Source: Begonia masoniana (taxonomy: Eukaryota > Streptophyta > Magnoliopsida > Cucurbitales > Begoniaceae). From it: DNA of 64,000 bases. Made by a program: the position numbers and the translations under genes. Location of the stretch: NCBI GenBank assembly GCA_022432975.1, contig CM039502.1, positions 73,303,497 through 73,367,496 on the forward strand, written 5' to 3'. The notes under the pieces are model-generated. The model had not been told where the DNA came from. It searched no databases and worked only from the letters and a program-made list of their open reading frames with translations. How positions within the stretch are numbered: the stretch's first letter is position 1; every line of letters starts with the position of its first letter. Below, one piece after another: positions 33,576 to 45,430 of the stretch.

Positions 33576-34396
33576 GTTGGAATATGGTCTTCTGCGAAGG
33601 AGTGGGATCTCGCCTTATATTTCACTGATTTATTCCCTTTCTTCTCTATTTGATTTACTGTTAATTGGTTTTTAATGGCTTCCCATGTGGTACTTGAACG
33701 CCGCCATGGATTCTATAATGGAAGGACTATCTAAGAAAGTCTTATTTGCATGGGTACTTGCAGAAATTTTATAGTTTCTTTTCAGTATATATTAAAAATG
33801 GTTGTAGCTTTGATTTTAAAACGTGATAATGATTTTATCAGGACCAAACCGAATGCACTGATTCAGGGTTCAAGCACTTGGAGAATAAGCGTAAGCCAAT
33901 CTTTCTGAAGGAGTTGAAGAAATTGTGGGGGAAAAAATTTAGTTTCTCGGGAGTAGGATTTTCGTCGTCCAACACACTGTTGATCGATAACGACCCTTAC
34001 AAGGCCCTGCTTAATCCCGTAGAGATATCTTGTTCCTTCAACTTATGTCAATTAATCAACTATCGCCATTGTTGACCATTTTTTTTGTTCTTTTGCAGCC
34101 TCACACGGCCATTTTTCCTGATGAATACAAGGCCGAGCTCGTCGACGATGCAGATTTAGGTAACTAAATCCCTTCTATGGGACTTCTTTCGAGGGCTGTA
34201 TTTCATTGTGACATTACTTTATTTTGACAGGCCCGACAGGAGAGCTGCGTTTGTACCTGGATAAAATGTCAGAGGCAGAGGATGTTTCTTCGTTTGTCGC
34301 AAACAATCCTTTTGGAAAGACTGCGATTACGCCTCGCCATCCTGATTGGAACTTTTACTCCAAGATTATCCGTAAGTTTGAGAAGAATCAGCTTCC

Positions 34397-34500
34397 ATGA
34401 AAGCAGCTTCAACTACACCAACCCAGCTTTCTCTACTATCCTTCTAACATGAAAGCAGATTCAACTACACCAACCCAGCTTTCTCTACTATCCTTCTAAA
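34397..34500 (+). repeat. 52 bp tandem duplication across the FCP1-like stop codon
   Basis: Copy 1 is 34397-34448, copy 2 34449-34500, starting ATGAAAGCAGCTTCAACTAC and ATGAAAGCAGATTCAACTAC. The pseudogene stop TGA (34398-34400) is inside copy 1. Confidence 0.9.
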
Positions 34501-34545
34501 TTTGCATGTTTCTTGTGAAAATCCCAGAATTCACCCCACAGTACG

Positions 34546-35524
34546 TGTCACACCCTTAAATTCTTGCCGAATTTACACCGAGTATGATAGCGCCACGTCC
34601 ACGACTATGGCCAGCTCCTCCCCCAATAATACGAATAACAAAGAGAACACAAACATTTACGGGGAAATCCCCAACCCTCCTTATATTCCGAATACAAGAA
34701 CTAGGAAATAATTTCTCTCCAATGGCACACCACAAAGCTCAAGACTCTCTTCCACGAAGTTGGATGCCTTAGCTTGGTGGCTCAATGGTTCTATTTATAC
34801 AATTTTGGCCGCAGCCACATTCATGGACAACCATGAATGAAAAGCACTAACATAATTGTAAGGCACAACATAAATGCCTCAGATGCCCTTCTGCCTGCGT
34901 AACCATCGTCTGATGCATGCTCGCTGGCGCGCTCCTCTGCTTGCTGAGGGAGTCTGGTTCGCTCGTTCGGTCCGCGCCCAGGTGTCTGGCGTTCGAGCCA
35001 GAGTGGGTCGCGTTCGCTTGCCCGAGCAGACGCGAACCCGCTCATGCGAGCCCTTCCGACTTCCGGCGTTAAATACGCGTGCCCCTCCGCCTTCGGTCTT
35101 CGGGTTAAGGCGCCCCTCCGCCTTCGGCCTTTGGGTTCAGGCGCCCCTCCGACTTCGGCCTTCGGGTTCAGGCGCCCCTCCATCTTCGGCTGTGTCCCTC
35201 CGACTTCGCTGCGGTTTCAGGCGCCCCTCCATTGCTCGCTTCGGTTTTGTGCCCAGCGAGCAGATTCTGGCGCCTTGGGCCAGCGCCATTCTTCTGGCGC
35301 CTGGGCCAACGCCCAGCACACCTGGCCAAGCCCAGCCCCGCAGTTTCTGGTGCCTTGGGCCAGCGTCCATCTCCTGGTGTTTGGGTCAGCGTCCAACACA
35401 CCTGGCCCAGCCTGCGTGCTCCAAGTGTCCCGCCAACATTTTTGCACGCCTAAGGAGGTGCCCCGCCTCCTTTCTCGGGCCCTTGGCCCGTATTTTTATG
35501 CATTATGTGAAATGGGGTGTAACA
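34546..35524 (-). repeat. LTR 1 of the tandem chromovirus (left outer)
   Basis: On the minus strand TGTTACACCCC to GGGTGTGACA, 979 bp. It has GC-rich internal repeats (35085-35240, GGCGCCCCTCCGMCTTCGGC type; 35265-35405, GGCCAGCGYC type). The polyprotein stop lies 28 bp inside it (35496). Confidence 0.93.
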
Positions 35525-38423
35525 ATCCACCCCCACTAGATGAAGTCGACGGCCTCGTCGACACCCAAGCTAGGTAGTCTTCGATTTGTCTCTCAAATTG
35601 CCATAGGTCAACATCTTTTTCCCATGTGGCCTCTTCTTCATTCTCCCATTGCACCAGGAACTCCCGTCGTGAGTCCCTCTTGCTTCCCCTTAGGGTTCGG
35701 TGGTCAAGGATCTTAGTTATCTTCTTAGCGAACTCCATGCGCACCCCGGGTGGTGCTCTAAGCACTTGCATTCGGTCCCCTTCGTAAAAAGGCTTAAGAA
35801 AGCTTACATGGAATGTAGGATGTATTTTGAGCCTCTCGGGTAACTTCAATCTATAAGCCACCGCTCCAATCCTTTTGAGTACCACAAACGGACCCTCGTA
35901 TCTCGGGATGAGTCCTTTGTGGAATCGCCGATCCTTGACTTTCTTCCAAAGTTGTGGAGTAAGTTTTAAGAGAACCTTGTCCCCTTCTTGGAACTCCACC
36001 ATCCTTCTTCCTGCATCCACATACTTCTTCATCCGCCGTTGGGCTTTCGCAAGACTATCTCGAGCTTGCTCATACAACTCAACTCGATCTATGCCATATT
36101 GATATGCCGTTGGGCAAGCCCCTTGCCCACCACTTCTTTGTGTCAACTCCAATGGCGTTGATGGTTGATAGCCGAGAACGAGTTCCGCCGGACTCATCTC
36201 GGTTGATGAAGACTTGTGTAGATTATAAGAGAATTGGGCCGAGTCTAGCAACTCTAACCAATTCCTTTGTGTGGCCATCACGAAATGCCTCAAATATTCC
36301 TCAAGAATAGCATTGGTGCGCTCCGTTTGACCATCGGTTTGAGGGTGATTCGCTGTTGAGAATTTGAGCTCTGTCCCCAATAATTTGAACAAGGTTGTCC
36401 AAAATTTTCCCGTGAATCTAGGATCCCGATCGCTAATGATCTCACGGGGGAGTCCAAATATCTTCACCACTCCCTTTAGAAAATACCCCGCCGCATCATG
36501 AGCCGAGCATTCCTTCGGTACTCCCATAAATATCGCATATTTGGAGAACCGATCCACCACTACAAAGATAGCACTCATCCTTCCAACAAGTGGTAATCCC
36601 ATGATAAAGTCCATAGACACCGATTCCCATGGTCTCTCTGGAATAGGTAGAGGTTGAAGTAATCCTGCTTCCTTCTTCCTCTCGGTTTTGTCTACTTGGC
36701 AAACTAGACAAGTCTTGACGTATAACTCCACGTCCTCCCTCATTTTAGGCCAAGTGTAACTTCGGCCCAATAGTGCCATCATGCGCTCCACGCCCGGATG
36801 GCCCGCCCATTTGGTGTCGTGAGTCTCCCTCATGATTCGTTGGCGCAAACCGCCCAAACTAGGTACCGTAATTCGATTGCCTCGGCCTCTCAAAAGACCA
36901 TCCTCAAGCCAATACTTTCGGACTAAGCCCACCTCCACATGTTTTGAAGTCCGAATGTAGTCCATATCTTCCTTTGCGGCCGCCTTGATTTCCTCCAAAA
37001 AAGTTGATTGTACTTCGGTTAGAGAAGCTACGATCTCCTCACAATTCTTTCGGCTTAATGCGTCGGCCACCCTATTTTCGGTGCCCGGTTTGTGTAGCCA
37101 TGTAAAGTCGAACTCGGCTAGGAATTCTTGCCACCTTGCTTGCTTGGCCGACAATTTCTTTTGTGTACGAAAATAGGTGTTAGCAACGTTGTCCGTTACT
37201 ACCACGAATGGAGTCCCCAAAAGATAGTGCCTCCAAGACATAAGACAATGAATTACCGCCACCATTTCCTTCTCGTGGGCCGAATATCTCTCTTCCGCCC
37301 CCTTGAGTTTTCGACTCTCATAAGCCACGGGATGTCCATCTTGAGTGAGCACCCCACCAATAGCTCGATCCGATGCATCCGTGTGCACCTCAAATGGCAC
37401 CGCAAAGTTAGGCAATCTCAACAGTGGTTCGGAAGCCACGGCTCCCTTCAATTGATCAAACGCACCTTGACATGAGTCCGTCCATATCCAAGAGTGCTCC
37501 TTCCTTAGTAAATCCGTCAACGGACTTACTATCCTCGAATAGTCCATAATGAACCTCCGATAGTAATTAGCTAGGCCAAGGAATGACCTAAGCTCGGCTA
37601 CTTTTGTGGGCGTCATCCATCCATTGATAGCTTCCACCTTCTTTCCATCCATGCGAATCGAGCCCCGCTTGATGAAGTGGCCAAGGAAATTTATCTCCTC
37701 CGCGCCAAACTCGCATTTCTCCTTTTTAACATAGAGAGAGTGCCTCCGCAACCTCTCGAATACCTCCTTCAAGTGAATGACATGCTCCTCAAGTGATTCA
37801 CTATAGACAACTATGTCATCCAAGTAGACGACAACATAGTGATCTAGTAAATCATATAGTACTTCGGTCATAAGATTGCAAAATGTGGCCGGTGCATTGG
37901 TTAGACCAAACGGCATGACCAAGAACTCATACGAACCATAGCGAGAAACCATAGCCGTCTTTGCTTCATCTCCTTTTGCAATACGTACTTGCCAGTACCC
38001 CGACCGAAGATCTAGTTTGGTGAAGTATGATGCCTTCGCCAATCGGTCAAATAAATCACTTGCATTTGGAATAGGGTATTTGTTTTTGATGGTTACCTTG
38101 TTAGCAACCCGGTAGTCGACACACATACGCAATGTTCCGTCCTTCTTGCGTTGAAATAATACCGGCGCCCCATAAGGTGCCTTGGACGGTTGGATGTAGC
38201 CCGCCTCCAACAACTCGTCCAATTGTTTTCTAAGCTCCGCTAGTTCTGGTGGTGCCATACGGTATGGTGCTTGTGCGGGTGGAACCGCCCCCGGTTCAAG
38301 TTCTATTTTGTGATCCACCCCTCGCCTTGGTGGTAGCGTTTTTGGTAATTCTGGTGGCATCACGTCTTGGTACTCCTCGAGTACCCTTAGAACATCTTTT
38401 CGGCACCTCCCCCATACTATCAT
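35496..38423 (-). CDS. Chromovirus pol, unit 1: RT, RNase H, integrase, chromodomain (open)
   Basis: An uninterrupted 975-codon frame. [35 protein letters not shown], the [10 protein letters not shown] active site. RNase [12 protein letters not shown] and [10 protein letters not shown]. Integrase: [48 protein letters not shown]. Tail: [13 protein letters not shown] (GPF module), [12 protein letters not shown], then a chromodomain-like [19 protein letters not shown] and a Ser-rich end. It stops 28 bp inside the LTR. Upstream gag and protease in the same unit are split by frameshifts (38396-39830), so the frame start here is the frameshift, not a real start codon. Confidence 0.9.
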   Translation of the reverse strand: MIVWGRCRKDVLRVLEEYQDVMPPELPKTLPPRRGVDHKIELEPGAVPPAQAPYRMAPPELAELRKQLDELLEAGYIQPSKAPYGAPVLFQRKKDGTLRMCVDYRVANKVTIKNKYPIPNASDLFDRLAKASYFTKLDLRSGYWQVRIAKGDEAKTAMVSRYGSYEFLVMPFGLTNAPATFCNLMTEVLYDLLDHYVVVYLDDIVVYSESLEEHVIHLKEVFERLRRHSLYVKKEKCEFGAEEINFLGHFIKRGSIRMDGKKVEAINGWMTPTKVAELRSFLGLANYYRRFIMDYSRIVSPLTDLLRKEHSWIWTDSCQGAFDQLKGAVASEPLLRLPNFAVPFEVHTDASDRAIGGVLTQDGHPVAYESRKLKGAEERYSAHEKEMVAVIHCLMSWRHYLLGTPFVVVTDNVANTYFRTQKKLSAKQARWQEFLAEFDFTWLHKPGTENRVADALSRKNCEEIVASLTEVQSTFLEEIKAAAKEDMDYIRTSKHVEVGLVRKYWLEDGLLRGRGNRITVPSLGGLRQRIMRETHDTKWAGHPGVERMMALLGRSYTWPKMREDVELYVKTCLVCQVDKTERKKEAGLLQPLPIPERPWESVSMDFIMGLPLVGRMSAIFVVVDRFSKYAIFMGVPKECSAHDAAGYFLKGVVKIFGLPREIISDRDPRFTGKFWTTLFKLLGTELKFSTANHPQTDGQTERTNAILEEYLRHFVMATQRNWLELLDSAQFSYNLHKSSSTEMSPAELVLGYQPSTPLELTQRSGGQGACPTAYQYGIDRVELYEQARDSLAKAQRRMKKYVDAGRRMVEFQEGDKVLLKLTPQLWKKVKDRRFHKGLIPRYEGPFVVLKRIGAVAYRLKLPERLKIHPTFHVSFLKPFYEGDRMQVLRAPPGVRMEFAKKITKILDHRTLRGSKRDSRREFLVQWENEEEATWEKDVDLWQFERQIEDYLAWVSTRPSTSSSGGGLLHPISHNA

Positions 38424-38424
38424 C

Positions 38425-39925
38425 TTTGACTTCCCTCAACGTTGCCAAAAAAGTGGTCTCACCTCGCCTAAGACCCGCTTTCAATTGAAGAGAAGATAGT
38501 ATGCACTTACCACGTGTTTCGCTCTTGACAACACATGGTGCGGATTCGTCTTGGATCATCATAACTCCAAGATGCGGCAAGATCATCACCTTCGCTTGCC
38601 GGAAAGAACTCATGTCCAAGGATGAGTTCGAAATCATCAAGTGGGACCACCATGAGCGGACATTCGCCTTGCCACTCCCCCACTCGGATCAAGGGTTGTG
38701 TCGTTCCCTTGACTGGCTGTGCTCCCGAATTAACAGCCTTAATCATGCTTTCGCTCTTGGTTATCTCCAAACCAAGCTCTCTCGCCTTTGAGCTAGAGAT
38801 GAAATTGTTCGTAGCTCCCGTGTCTAACATGGCACGTACCTTCCTCCCATGGATGGTGACTTCGACATACATAAGGCCCTTTTGTGGAGACCCCGCCTTC
38901 ACATTCGTAAGAGCATTCACAAGTTGAAATAGGATTCACACGAGGTTTCTCCTCCTCGTCGACCCCTCCTCCTTGATGCGCATAGTGGATAAGGACCCCT
39001 TGTTAGGACACTCTCGGGCAAAGTGAGAACCGCCACAAATAAAGCAACCCGACCCCTTCTTCTTTTGGGAGTGATCAAATCCCTTCGATTTAGAGGCACC
39101 TTGTGGTGCTTTTCCTTTGTCTTTCCCACCGCCATTTGCCTTACCTCCATGTTTATCCTCCTTGCCTTTCTTCTTTTCAACCGAGGGTGTAGATTTGTAG
39201 TCCACAAGCGCCTCGGCAATAGAAATAGCCGTTTGCACATCTTTCACTCCATGACGCCTCAATTCCGCTTGGGCCCAAGGTTGGAGGCCCGTCATGAAGT
39301 TAAATAACTTGTCATCTTCATGCATTGAAACAATGTCGAGTAGTAGAGAGCTATAGTCACGAACATAGTCACGTACCGAGCCGGTTTGCCTAAGTCTCCT
39401 CAATGATTCCTTCGCGGTCCATTCCGAATTTTGAGGAAGAAATCGGTCCTTGAGCTCACTTTCTAGCGCTTCGAAAGTGTCAATAATCGGCTCTCTACTT
39501 TGGTTTTGCCTCCACCAAAGTTTCGCATCTCCTCCAAGTACATGCTTGCAATCATTACTTGGCTCCCTTCGTCGATGCTAGCGGCCATGAAATATTGCTT
39601 CATGTCCCATAAGAAATTCTCCAATTCCTTAGCGTTGCGGTTGCCACTATAAGTTTTAGGTTCGGGAACCTTATAGTGTGTAGCCAAATTACCTCGAACT
39701 TGGCTAGTGCTTCCCACCGTCTTGGCAAGTTCTTTATCAACTTTGAGCATTGCCTCCATAGCTTGTTGTTGAACCGCCGTGATATCCACCTCAATAGAAG
39801 TTCGAAACTCCGCGAGCTCCCTCTTATTGATCGAAGTTCAACGATCAATGGTATGTCCTTCGACGTAGCCAATGATACTCCCACCAAGCTTTCCAATCCA
39901 ACGAGTCTAGTCTCGATCGCCTCCA
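38425..39925 (-). pseudogene. Chromovirus gag and protease, unit 1 (frameshifted)
   Basis: Same protein as 45365-43800 in unit 2, broken by single-base changes near 38396, 38600, 38927, 38955, 39530 and 39825, nearly all in homopolymers. Zinc knuckle [14 protein letters not shown] near 39050-39010 and protease [13 protein letters not shown] near 38830-38790 are visible in pieces. These breaks may be read errors rather than mutations. Confidence 0.85.
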
Positions 39926-39977
39926 TGGATCTTGCTTCAAGAGTCTTGATGTGCTCGAAAATTCGCCACGAACCGAG

Positions 39978-39989
39978 CTCTGATACCAA
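39978..39989 (-). other. Primer-binding site, unit 1 (tRNA-Met type)
   Basis: Plus GCTCTGATACCA, minus TGGTATCAGAGC, two to three bases from the middle LTR. Confidence 0.9.
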
Positions 39990-39991
39990 AT

Positions 39992-40970
39992 TGTCACACC
40001 CTTAAATTCTTGCCGAATTTACACCGAGTATGATAGCGCCACGTCCACGACTATGGCCAGCTCCTCCCCCAATAATACGAATAACAAAGAGAACACAAAC
40101 ATTTACGGGGAAATCCCCAACCCTCCTTATATTCCGAATACAAGAACTAGGAAATAATTTCTCTCCAATGGCACACCACAAAGCTCAAGACTCTCTTCCA
40201 CGAAGTTGGATGCCTTAGCTTGGTGGCTCAATGGTTCTATTTATACAATTTTGGCCGCAGCCACATTCATGGACAACCATGAATGAAAAGCACTAACATA
40301 ATTGTAAGGCACAACATAAATGCCTCAGATGCCCTTCTGCCTGCGTAACCATCGTCTGATGCATGCTCGCTGGCGCGCTCCTCTGCTTGCTGAGGGAGTC
40401 TGGTTCGCTCGTTCGGTCCGCGCCCAGGTGTCTGGCGTTCGAGCCAGAGTGGGTCGCGTTCGCTTGCCCGAGCAGACGCGAACCCGCTCATGCGAGCCCT
40501 TCCGACTTCCGGCGTTAAATACGCGCTGCCCCTCCGCCTTCGGTCTTCGGGTTAAGGCGCCCCTCCGCCTTCGGCCTTTGGGTTCAGGCGCCCCTCCGAC
40601 TTCGGCCTTCGGGTTCAGGCGCCCCTCCATCTTCGGCTGTGTCCCTCCGACTTCGCTGCGGTTTCAGGCGCCCCTCCATTGCTCGCTTCGGTTTTGTGCC
40701 CAGCGAGCAGATTCTGGCGCCTTGGGCCAGCGCCATTCTTCTGGCGCCTGGGCAACGCCCAGCACACCTGGCCAAGCCCAGCCCCGCAGTTTCTGGTGCC
40801 TTGGGCCAGCGTCCATCTCCTGGTGTTTGGGTCAGCGTCCAACACACCTGGCCCAGCCTGCGTGCTCCAAGTGTCCCGCCAACATTTTTGCACGCCTAAG
40901 GAGGTGCCCCGCCTCCTTTCTCGGGCCCTTGGCCCGTATTTTTATGCATTATGTGAAATGGGGTGTAACA
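39992..40970 (-). repeat. LTR 2 of the tandem chromovirus (middle)
   Basis: 979 bp. It differs from LTR 1 by about two one-base indels and no substitution that I could see, but from LTR 3 by several substitutions. No target duplication borders it. Confidence 0.93.
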
Positions 40971-42467
40971 ATCACCCCCACTAGATGAAGTCGACGGCCT
41001 CGTCGACACCCAAGCTAGGTAGTCTTCGATTTTGTCTCTCAAATTGCCATAGGTCAACATCTTTTTCCCCATGTGGCCTCTTCTCATTCTCCATTGCACC
41101 AGGAACTCCCGTCCGTGAGTCCCTCTTGCTTCCCCTTAGGGTTCGGTGGTCAAGGATCTTAGTTATCTTCTTAGCGAACTCCATGCGCACCCCGGGTGGT
41201 GCTCTAAGCACTTGCATTCGGTCCCCTTCGGTAAAAGGCTTAAGAAAGCTTACATGGAATGTAGGATGTATTTTGAGCCTCTCGGGTAACTTCAATCTAT
41301 AAGCCACCGCTCCAATCCTTTTGAGTACCACAAACGGACCCTCGTATCTCGGGATGAGTCCTTTGTGGAATCGCGATCCTTGACTTTCTTCCAAAGTTGT
41401 GGAGTAAGTTTTAAGAGAACCTTGTCCCCTTCTTGGAACTCCACCATCCTTCTTCCTGCATCCACATACTTCTTCATCCGCCGTTGGGCTTTCGCAAGAC
41501 TATCTCGAGCTTGCTCATACAACTCAACTCGATCTATGCCATATTGATATGCCGTTGGGCAAGCCCCTTGCCCACCACTTCTTTGTGTCAACTCCAATGG
41601 CGTTGATGGTTGATAGCCGAGAACGAGTTCCGCCGGACTCATCTCGGTTGATGAAGACTTGTGTAGATTATAAGAGAATTGGGCCGAGTCTAGCAACTCT
41701 AACCAATTCCTTTGTGTGGCCATCACGAAATGCCTCAAATATTCCTCAAGAATAGCATTGGTGCGCTCCGTTTGACCATCGGTTTGAGGGTGATTCGCTG
41801 TTGAGAATTTGAGCTCTGTCCCCAATAATTTGAACAAGGTTGTCCAAATTTTCCCGTGAATCTAGGATCCCGATCGCTAATGATCTCACGGGGGAGTCCA
41901 AATATCTTCACCACTCCCTTTAGAAAATACCCCGCCGCATCATGAGCCGAGCATTCCTTCGGTACTCCCATAAATATCGCATATTTGGAGAACCGATCCA
42001 CCACTACAAAGATAGCACTCATCCTTCCAACAAGTGGTAATCCCATGATAAAGTCCATAGACACGATTCCCATGGTCTCTCTGGAATAGGTAGAGGTTGA
42101 AGTAATCCTGCTTCCTTCTTCCTCTCGGTTTGTCTACTTGGCAAACTAGACAAGTCTTGACGTATAACTCCACGTCCTCCCTCATTTTAGGCCAAGTGTA
42201 ACTTCGGCCCAATAGTGCCATCATGCGCTCCACGCCCGGATGGCCCGCCCATTTGGTGTCGTGAGTCTCCCTCATGATTCGTGGCGCAAACCGCCCAAAC
42301 TAGGTACCGTAATTCGATTGCCTCGGCCTCTCAAAAGACCATCCTCAAGCCAATACTTTCGGACTAAGCCCACCTCACATGTTTTGAAGTCCGAATGTAG
42401 TCCATATCTTCCTTTGCGGCCGCCTTGATTTCCTCCAAAAAAGTTGATTGTACTTCGGTTAGAGAAG
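40942..42467 (-). pseudogene. Chromovirus integrase and chromodomain, unit 2 (frameshifted)
   Basis: It contains the same integrase as unit 1 in four or five frame-shifted pieces (breaks near 42283, 42130, 42065, 41847, 41374, 41090). [17 protein letters not shown] and [11 protein letters not shown] are all readable. Breaks are one-base differences in short homopolymers relative to unit 1. Confidence 0.88.
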
Positions 42468-45365
42468 CTACGATCTCCTCACAATCTTTCGGCTTAATGC
42501 GTCGGCCACCCTATTTTCGGTGCCCGGTTTGTGTAGCCATGTAAAGTCGAACTCGGCTAGGAATTCTTGCCACCTTGCTTGCTTGGCCGACAATTTCTTT
42601 TGTGTACGAAAATAGGTGTTAGCAACGTTGTCCGTTACTACCACGAATGGAGTCCCCAAAAGATAGTGCCTCCAAGACATAAGACAATGAATTACCGCCA
42701 CCATTTCCTTCTCGTGGGCCGAATATCTCTCTTCCGCCCCCTTGAGTTTTCGACTCTCATAAGCCACGGGATGTCCATCTTGAGTGAGCACCCCACCAAT
42801 AGCTCGATCCGATGCATCCGTGTGCACCTCAAATGGCACCGCAAAGTTAGGCAATCTCAACAGTGGTTCGGAAGCCACGGCTCCCTTCAATTGATCAAAC
42901 GCACCTTGACATGAGTCCGTCCATATCCAAGAGTGCTCCTTCCTTAGTAAATCCGTCAACGGACTTACTATCCTCGAATAGTCCATAATGAACCTCCGAT
43001 AGTAATTAGCTAGGCCAAGGAATGACCTAAGCTCGGCTACTTTTGTGGGCGTCATCCATCCATTGATAGCTTCCACCTTCTTTCCATCCATGCGAATCGA
43101 GCCCCGCTTGATGAAGTGGCCAAGGAAATTTATCTCCTCCGCGCCAAACTCGCATTTCTCCTTTTTAACATAGAGAGAGTGCCTCCGCAACCTCTCGAAT
43201 ACCTCCTTCAAGTGAATGACATGCTCCTCAAGTGATTCACTATAGACAACTATGTCATCCAAGTAGACGACAACATAGTGATCTAGTAAATCATATAGTA
43301 CTTCGGTCATAAGATTGCAAAATGTGGCCGGTGCATTGGTTAGACCAAACGGCATGACCAAGAACTCATACGAACCATAGCGAGAAACCATAGCCGTCTT
43401 TGCTTCATCTCCTTTTGCAATACGTACTTGCCAGTACCCCGACCGAAGATCTAGTTTGGTGAAGTATGATGCCTTCGCCAATCGGTCAAATAAATCACTT
43501 GCATTTGGAATAGGGTATTTGTTTTTGATGGTTACCTTGTTTAGCACCCGGTAGTCGACACACATACGCAATGTTCCGTCCTTCTTGCGTTGAAATAATA
43601 CCGGCGCCCCATAAGGTGCCTTGGACGGTTGGATGTAGCCCGCCTCCAACAACTCGTCCAATTGTTTTCTAAGCTCCGCTAGTTCTGGTGGTGCCATACG
43701 GTATGGTGCTTGTGCGGGTGGAACCGCCCCCGGTTCAAGTTCTATTTTGTGATCCACCCCTCGCCTTGGTGGTAGCGTTTTTGGTAATTCTGGTGGCATC
43801 ACGTCTTGGTACTCCTCGAGTACCCTTAGAACATCTTTCGGCACCTCCCCCATACTATCATCTTTGACTTCCCTCAACGTTGCCAAAAAAGTGGTCTCAC
43901 CTCGCCTAAGACCCGCTTTCAATTGAAGAGAAGATAGTATGCACTTACCACGTGTTTCGCTCTTGACAACACATGGTGCGGATTCGTCTTGGATCATCAT
44001 AACTCCAAGATGCGGCAAGATCATCACCTTCGCTTGCCGGAAGAACTCATGTCCAAGGATGAGTTCGAAATCATCAAGTGGGACCACCATGAGCGGACAT
44101 TCGCCTTGCCACTCCCCCACTCGGATCAAGGGTTGTGTCGTTCCCTTGACTGGCTGTGCTCCCGAATTAACAGCCTTAATCATGCTTTCGCTCTTGGTTA
44201 TCTCCAAACCAAGCTCTCTCGCCTTTGAGTTAGAGATGAAATTGTTCGTAGCTCCCGTGTCTAACATGGCACGTACCTTCCTCCCATGGATGGTGACTTC
44301 GACATACATAAGGCCCTTTTGTGGAGACCCCGCCTTCACATTCGTAAGAGCATTCACAAGTTGAATAGGATTCACACGAGGTTTCTCCTCCTCGTCGGAC
44401 CCCTCCTCCTTGATGCGCATAGTGGATAAGGACCCCTTGTTAGGACACTCTCGGGCAAAGTGAGAACCGCCACAAATAAAGCAACCCGACCCCTTCTTCT
44501 TTTGGGAGTGATCAAATCCCTTCGATTTAGAGGCACCTTGTGGTGCTTTTCCTTTGTCTTTCCCACCGCCATTTGCCTTACCTCCATGTTTATCCTCCTT
44601 GCCTTTCTTCTTTTCAACCGAGGGTGTAGATTTGTAGTCCACAAGCGCCTCGGCAATAGAAATAGCCGTTTGCACATCTTTCACTCCATGACGCCTCAAT
44701 TCCGCTTGGGCCCAAGGTTGGAGGCCCGTCATGAAGTTAAATAACTTGTCATCTTCATGCATTGAAACAATGTCGAGTAGTAGAGAGCTATAGTCACGAA
44801 CATAGTCACGTACCGAGCCGGTTTGCCTAAGTCTCCTCAATGATTCCTTCGCGGTCCATTCCGAATTTTGAGGAAGAAATCGGTCCTTGAGCTCACTTTC
44901 TAGCGCTTCGAAAGTGTCAATAATCGGCTCTCTACTTTGGTTTTGCCTCCACCAAAGTTTCGCATCTCCTCCCAAGTACATGCTTGCAATCATTACTTGG
45001 CTCCCTTCGTCGATGCTAGCGGCCATGAAATATTGCTTCATGTCCCATAAGAAATTCTCCAATTCCTTAGCGTTGCGGTTGCCACTATAAGTTTTAGGTT
45101 CGGGAACCTTATAGTGTGTAGCCAAATTACCTCGAACTTGGCTAGTGCTTCCCACCGTCTTGGCAAGTTCTTTATCAACTTTGAGCATTGCCTCCATAGC
45201 TTGTTGTTGAACCGCCGTGATATCCACCTCAATAGAAGTTCGAAACTCCGCGAGCTCCCTCTTTATTGATCGAAGTTCAACGATCAATGGTATGTCCTTC
45301 GACGTAGCCAATGATACTCCCACCAAGCTTTCCAATCCAACGAGTCTAGTCTCGATCGCCTCCAT
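42468..45365 (-). CDS. Chromovirus gag-protease-RT-RNase H, unit 2 (open until RNase H end)
   Basis: The start chosen is the ATG at 45365 ([14 protein letters not shown]); the frame is open back through the primer site. Gag is followed by a Lys-rich linker, knuckle [14 protein letters not shown], protease [15 protein letters not shown] with [19 protein letters not shown] and [10 protein letters not shown], and RNase H to DALSRK. A one-base loss near 42485 then shifts the frame. One polyprotein frame for gag and pol is common in this group. Unit 1 has the intact continuation, so the family is probably coding-competent. Confidence 0.9.
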   Translation of the reverse strand: MEAIETRLVGLESLVGVSLATSKDIPLIVELRSIKRELAEFRTSIEVDITAVQQQAMEAMLKVDKELAKTVGSTSQVRGNLATHYKVPEPKTYSGNRNAKELENFLWDMKQYFMAASIDEGSQVMIASMYLGGDAKLWWRQNQSREPIIDTFEALESELKDRFLPQNSEWTAKESLRRLRQTGSVRDYVRDYSSLLLDIVSMHEDDKLFNFMTGLQPWAQAELRRHGVKDVQTAISIAEALVDYKSTPSVEKKKGKEDKHGGKANGGGKDKGKAPQGASKSKGFDHSQKKKGSGCFICGGSHFARECPNKGSLSTMRIKEEGSDEEEKPRVNPIQLVNALTNVKAGSPQKGLMYVEVTIHGRKVRAMLDTGATNNFISNSKARELGLEITKSESMIKAVNSGAQPVKGTTQPLIRVGEWQGECPLMVVPLDDFELILGHEFFRQAKVMILPHLGVMMIQDESAPCVVKSETRGKCILSSLQLKAGLRRGETTFLATLREVKDDSMGEVPKDVLRVLEEYQDVMPPELPKTLPPRRGVDHKIELEPGAVPPAQAPYRMAPPELAELRKQLDELLEAGYIQPSKAPYGAPVLFQRKKDGTLRMCVDYRVLNKVTIKNKYPIPNASDLFDRLAKASYFTKLDLRSGYWQVRIAKGDEAKTAMVSRYGSYEFLVMPFGLTNAPATFCNLMTEVLYDLLDHYVVVYLDDIVVYSESLEEHVIHLKEVFERLRRHSLYVKKEKCEFGAEEINFLGHFIKRGSIRMDGKKVEAINGWMTPTKVAELRSFLGLANYYRRFIMDYSRIVSPLTDLLRKEHSWIWTDSCQGAFDQLKGAVASEPLLRLPNFAVPFEVHTDASDRAIGGVLTQDGHPVAYESRKLKGAEERYSAHEKEMVAVIHCLMSWRHYLLGTPFVVVTDNVANTYFRTQKKLSAKQARWQEFLAEFDFTWLHKPGTENRVADALSRKIVRRS

Positions 45366-45415
45366 GGATCTTGCTTCAAGAGTCTTGATGTGCTCGAAAA
45401 TTCGCCACGAACCGA

Positions 45416-45427
45416 GCTCTGATACCA
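45416..45427 (-). other. Primer-binding site, unit 2 (tRNA-Met type)
   Basis: Plus GCTCTGATACCA directly inside LTR 3, the authentic 5' end of the inserted element. Confidence 0.9.
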
Positions 45428-45430
45428 AAT

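Larger units (their letters stand above)
28480..34400 (+). pseudogene. FCP1/SCP1-like (NLI-interacting factor) phosphatase homologue, disrupted
   Basis: Exons by homology and splice sites: 28480-28726, 28812-28872 continuing at 33581, an exon ending 33753, 33842-34018, 34099-34159, 34231-34400. Diagnostic residues: MARLIRDGNSS start, LIVLGLGGLLCQRV, KRPHCEDFIKFCLEKFEVG, GLSKKVLFAW, DQTECTDSGFKHLENK, NTLLIDNDPYKALLNP, PHTAIFPDEYKAELVDD and the end HPDWNFYSKI...KFEKNQLP. This is the plant FCP1-homology (HAD) family. Defects: a one-base shift before ELIV near 28618, TGA at 28692-28694, a 4.7 kb copia insertion after VG, and no obvious acceptor for the exon near 33700. The first catalytic Asp motif reads LGLGG, so even the ancestor may have been non-catalytic. 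Confidence 0.85.

Noticed and set aside
34874..35577. Long GC-rich ORFs of about 220 and 177 codons, repeated near 40320 and 45759
   Set aside because: They are shadows of the GC-rich LTR repeats, occurring in three LTR copies and on both strands; no recognisable protein.
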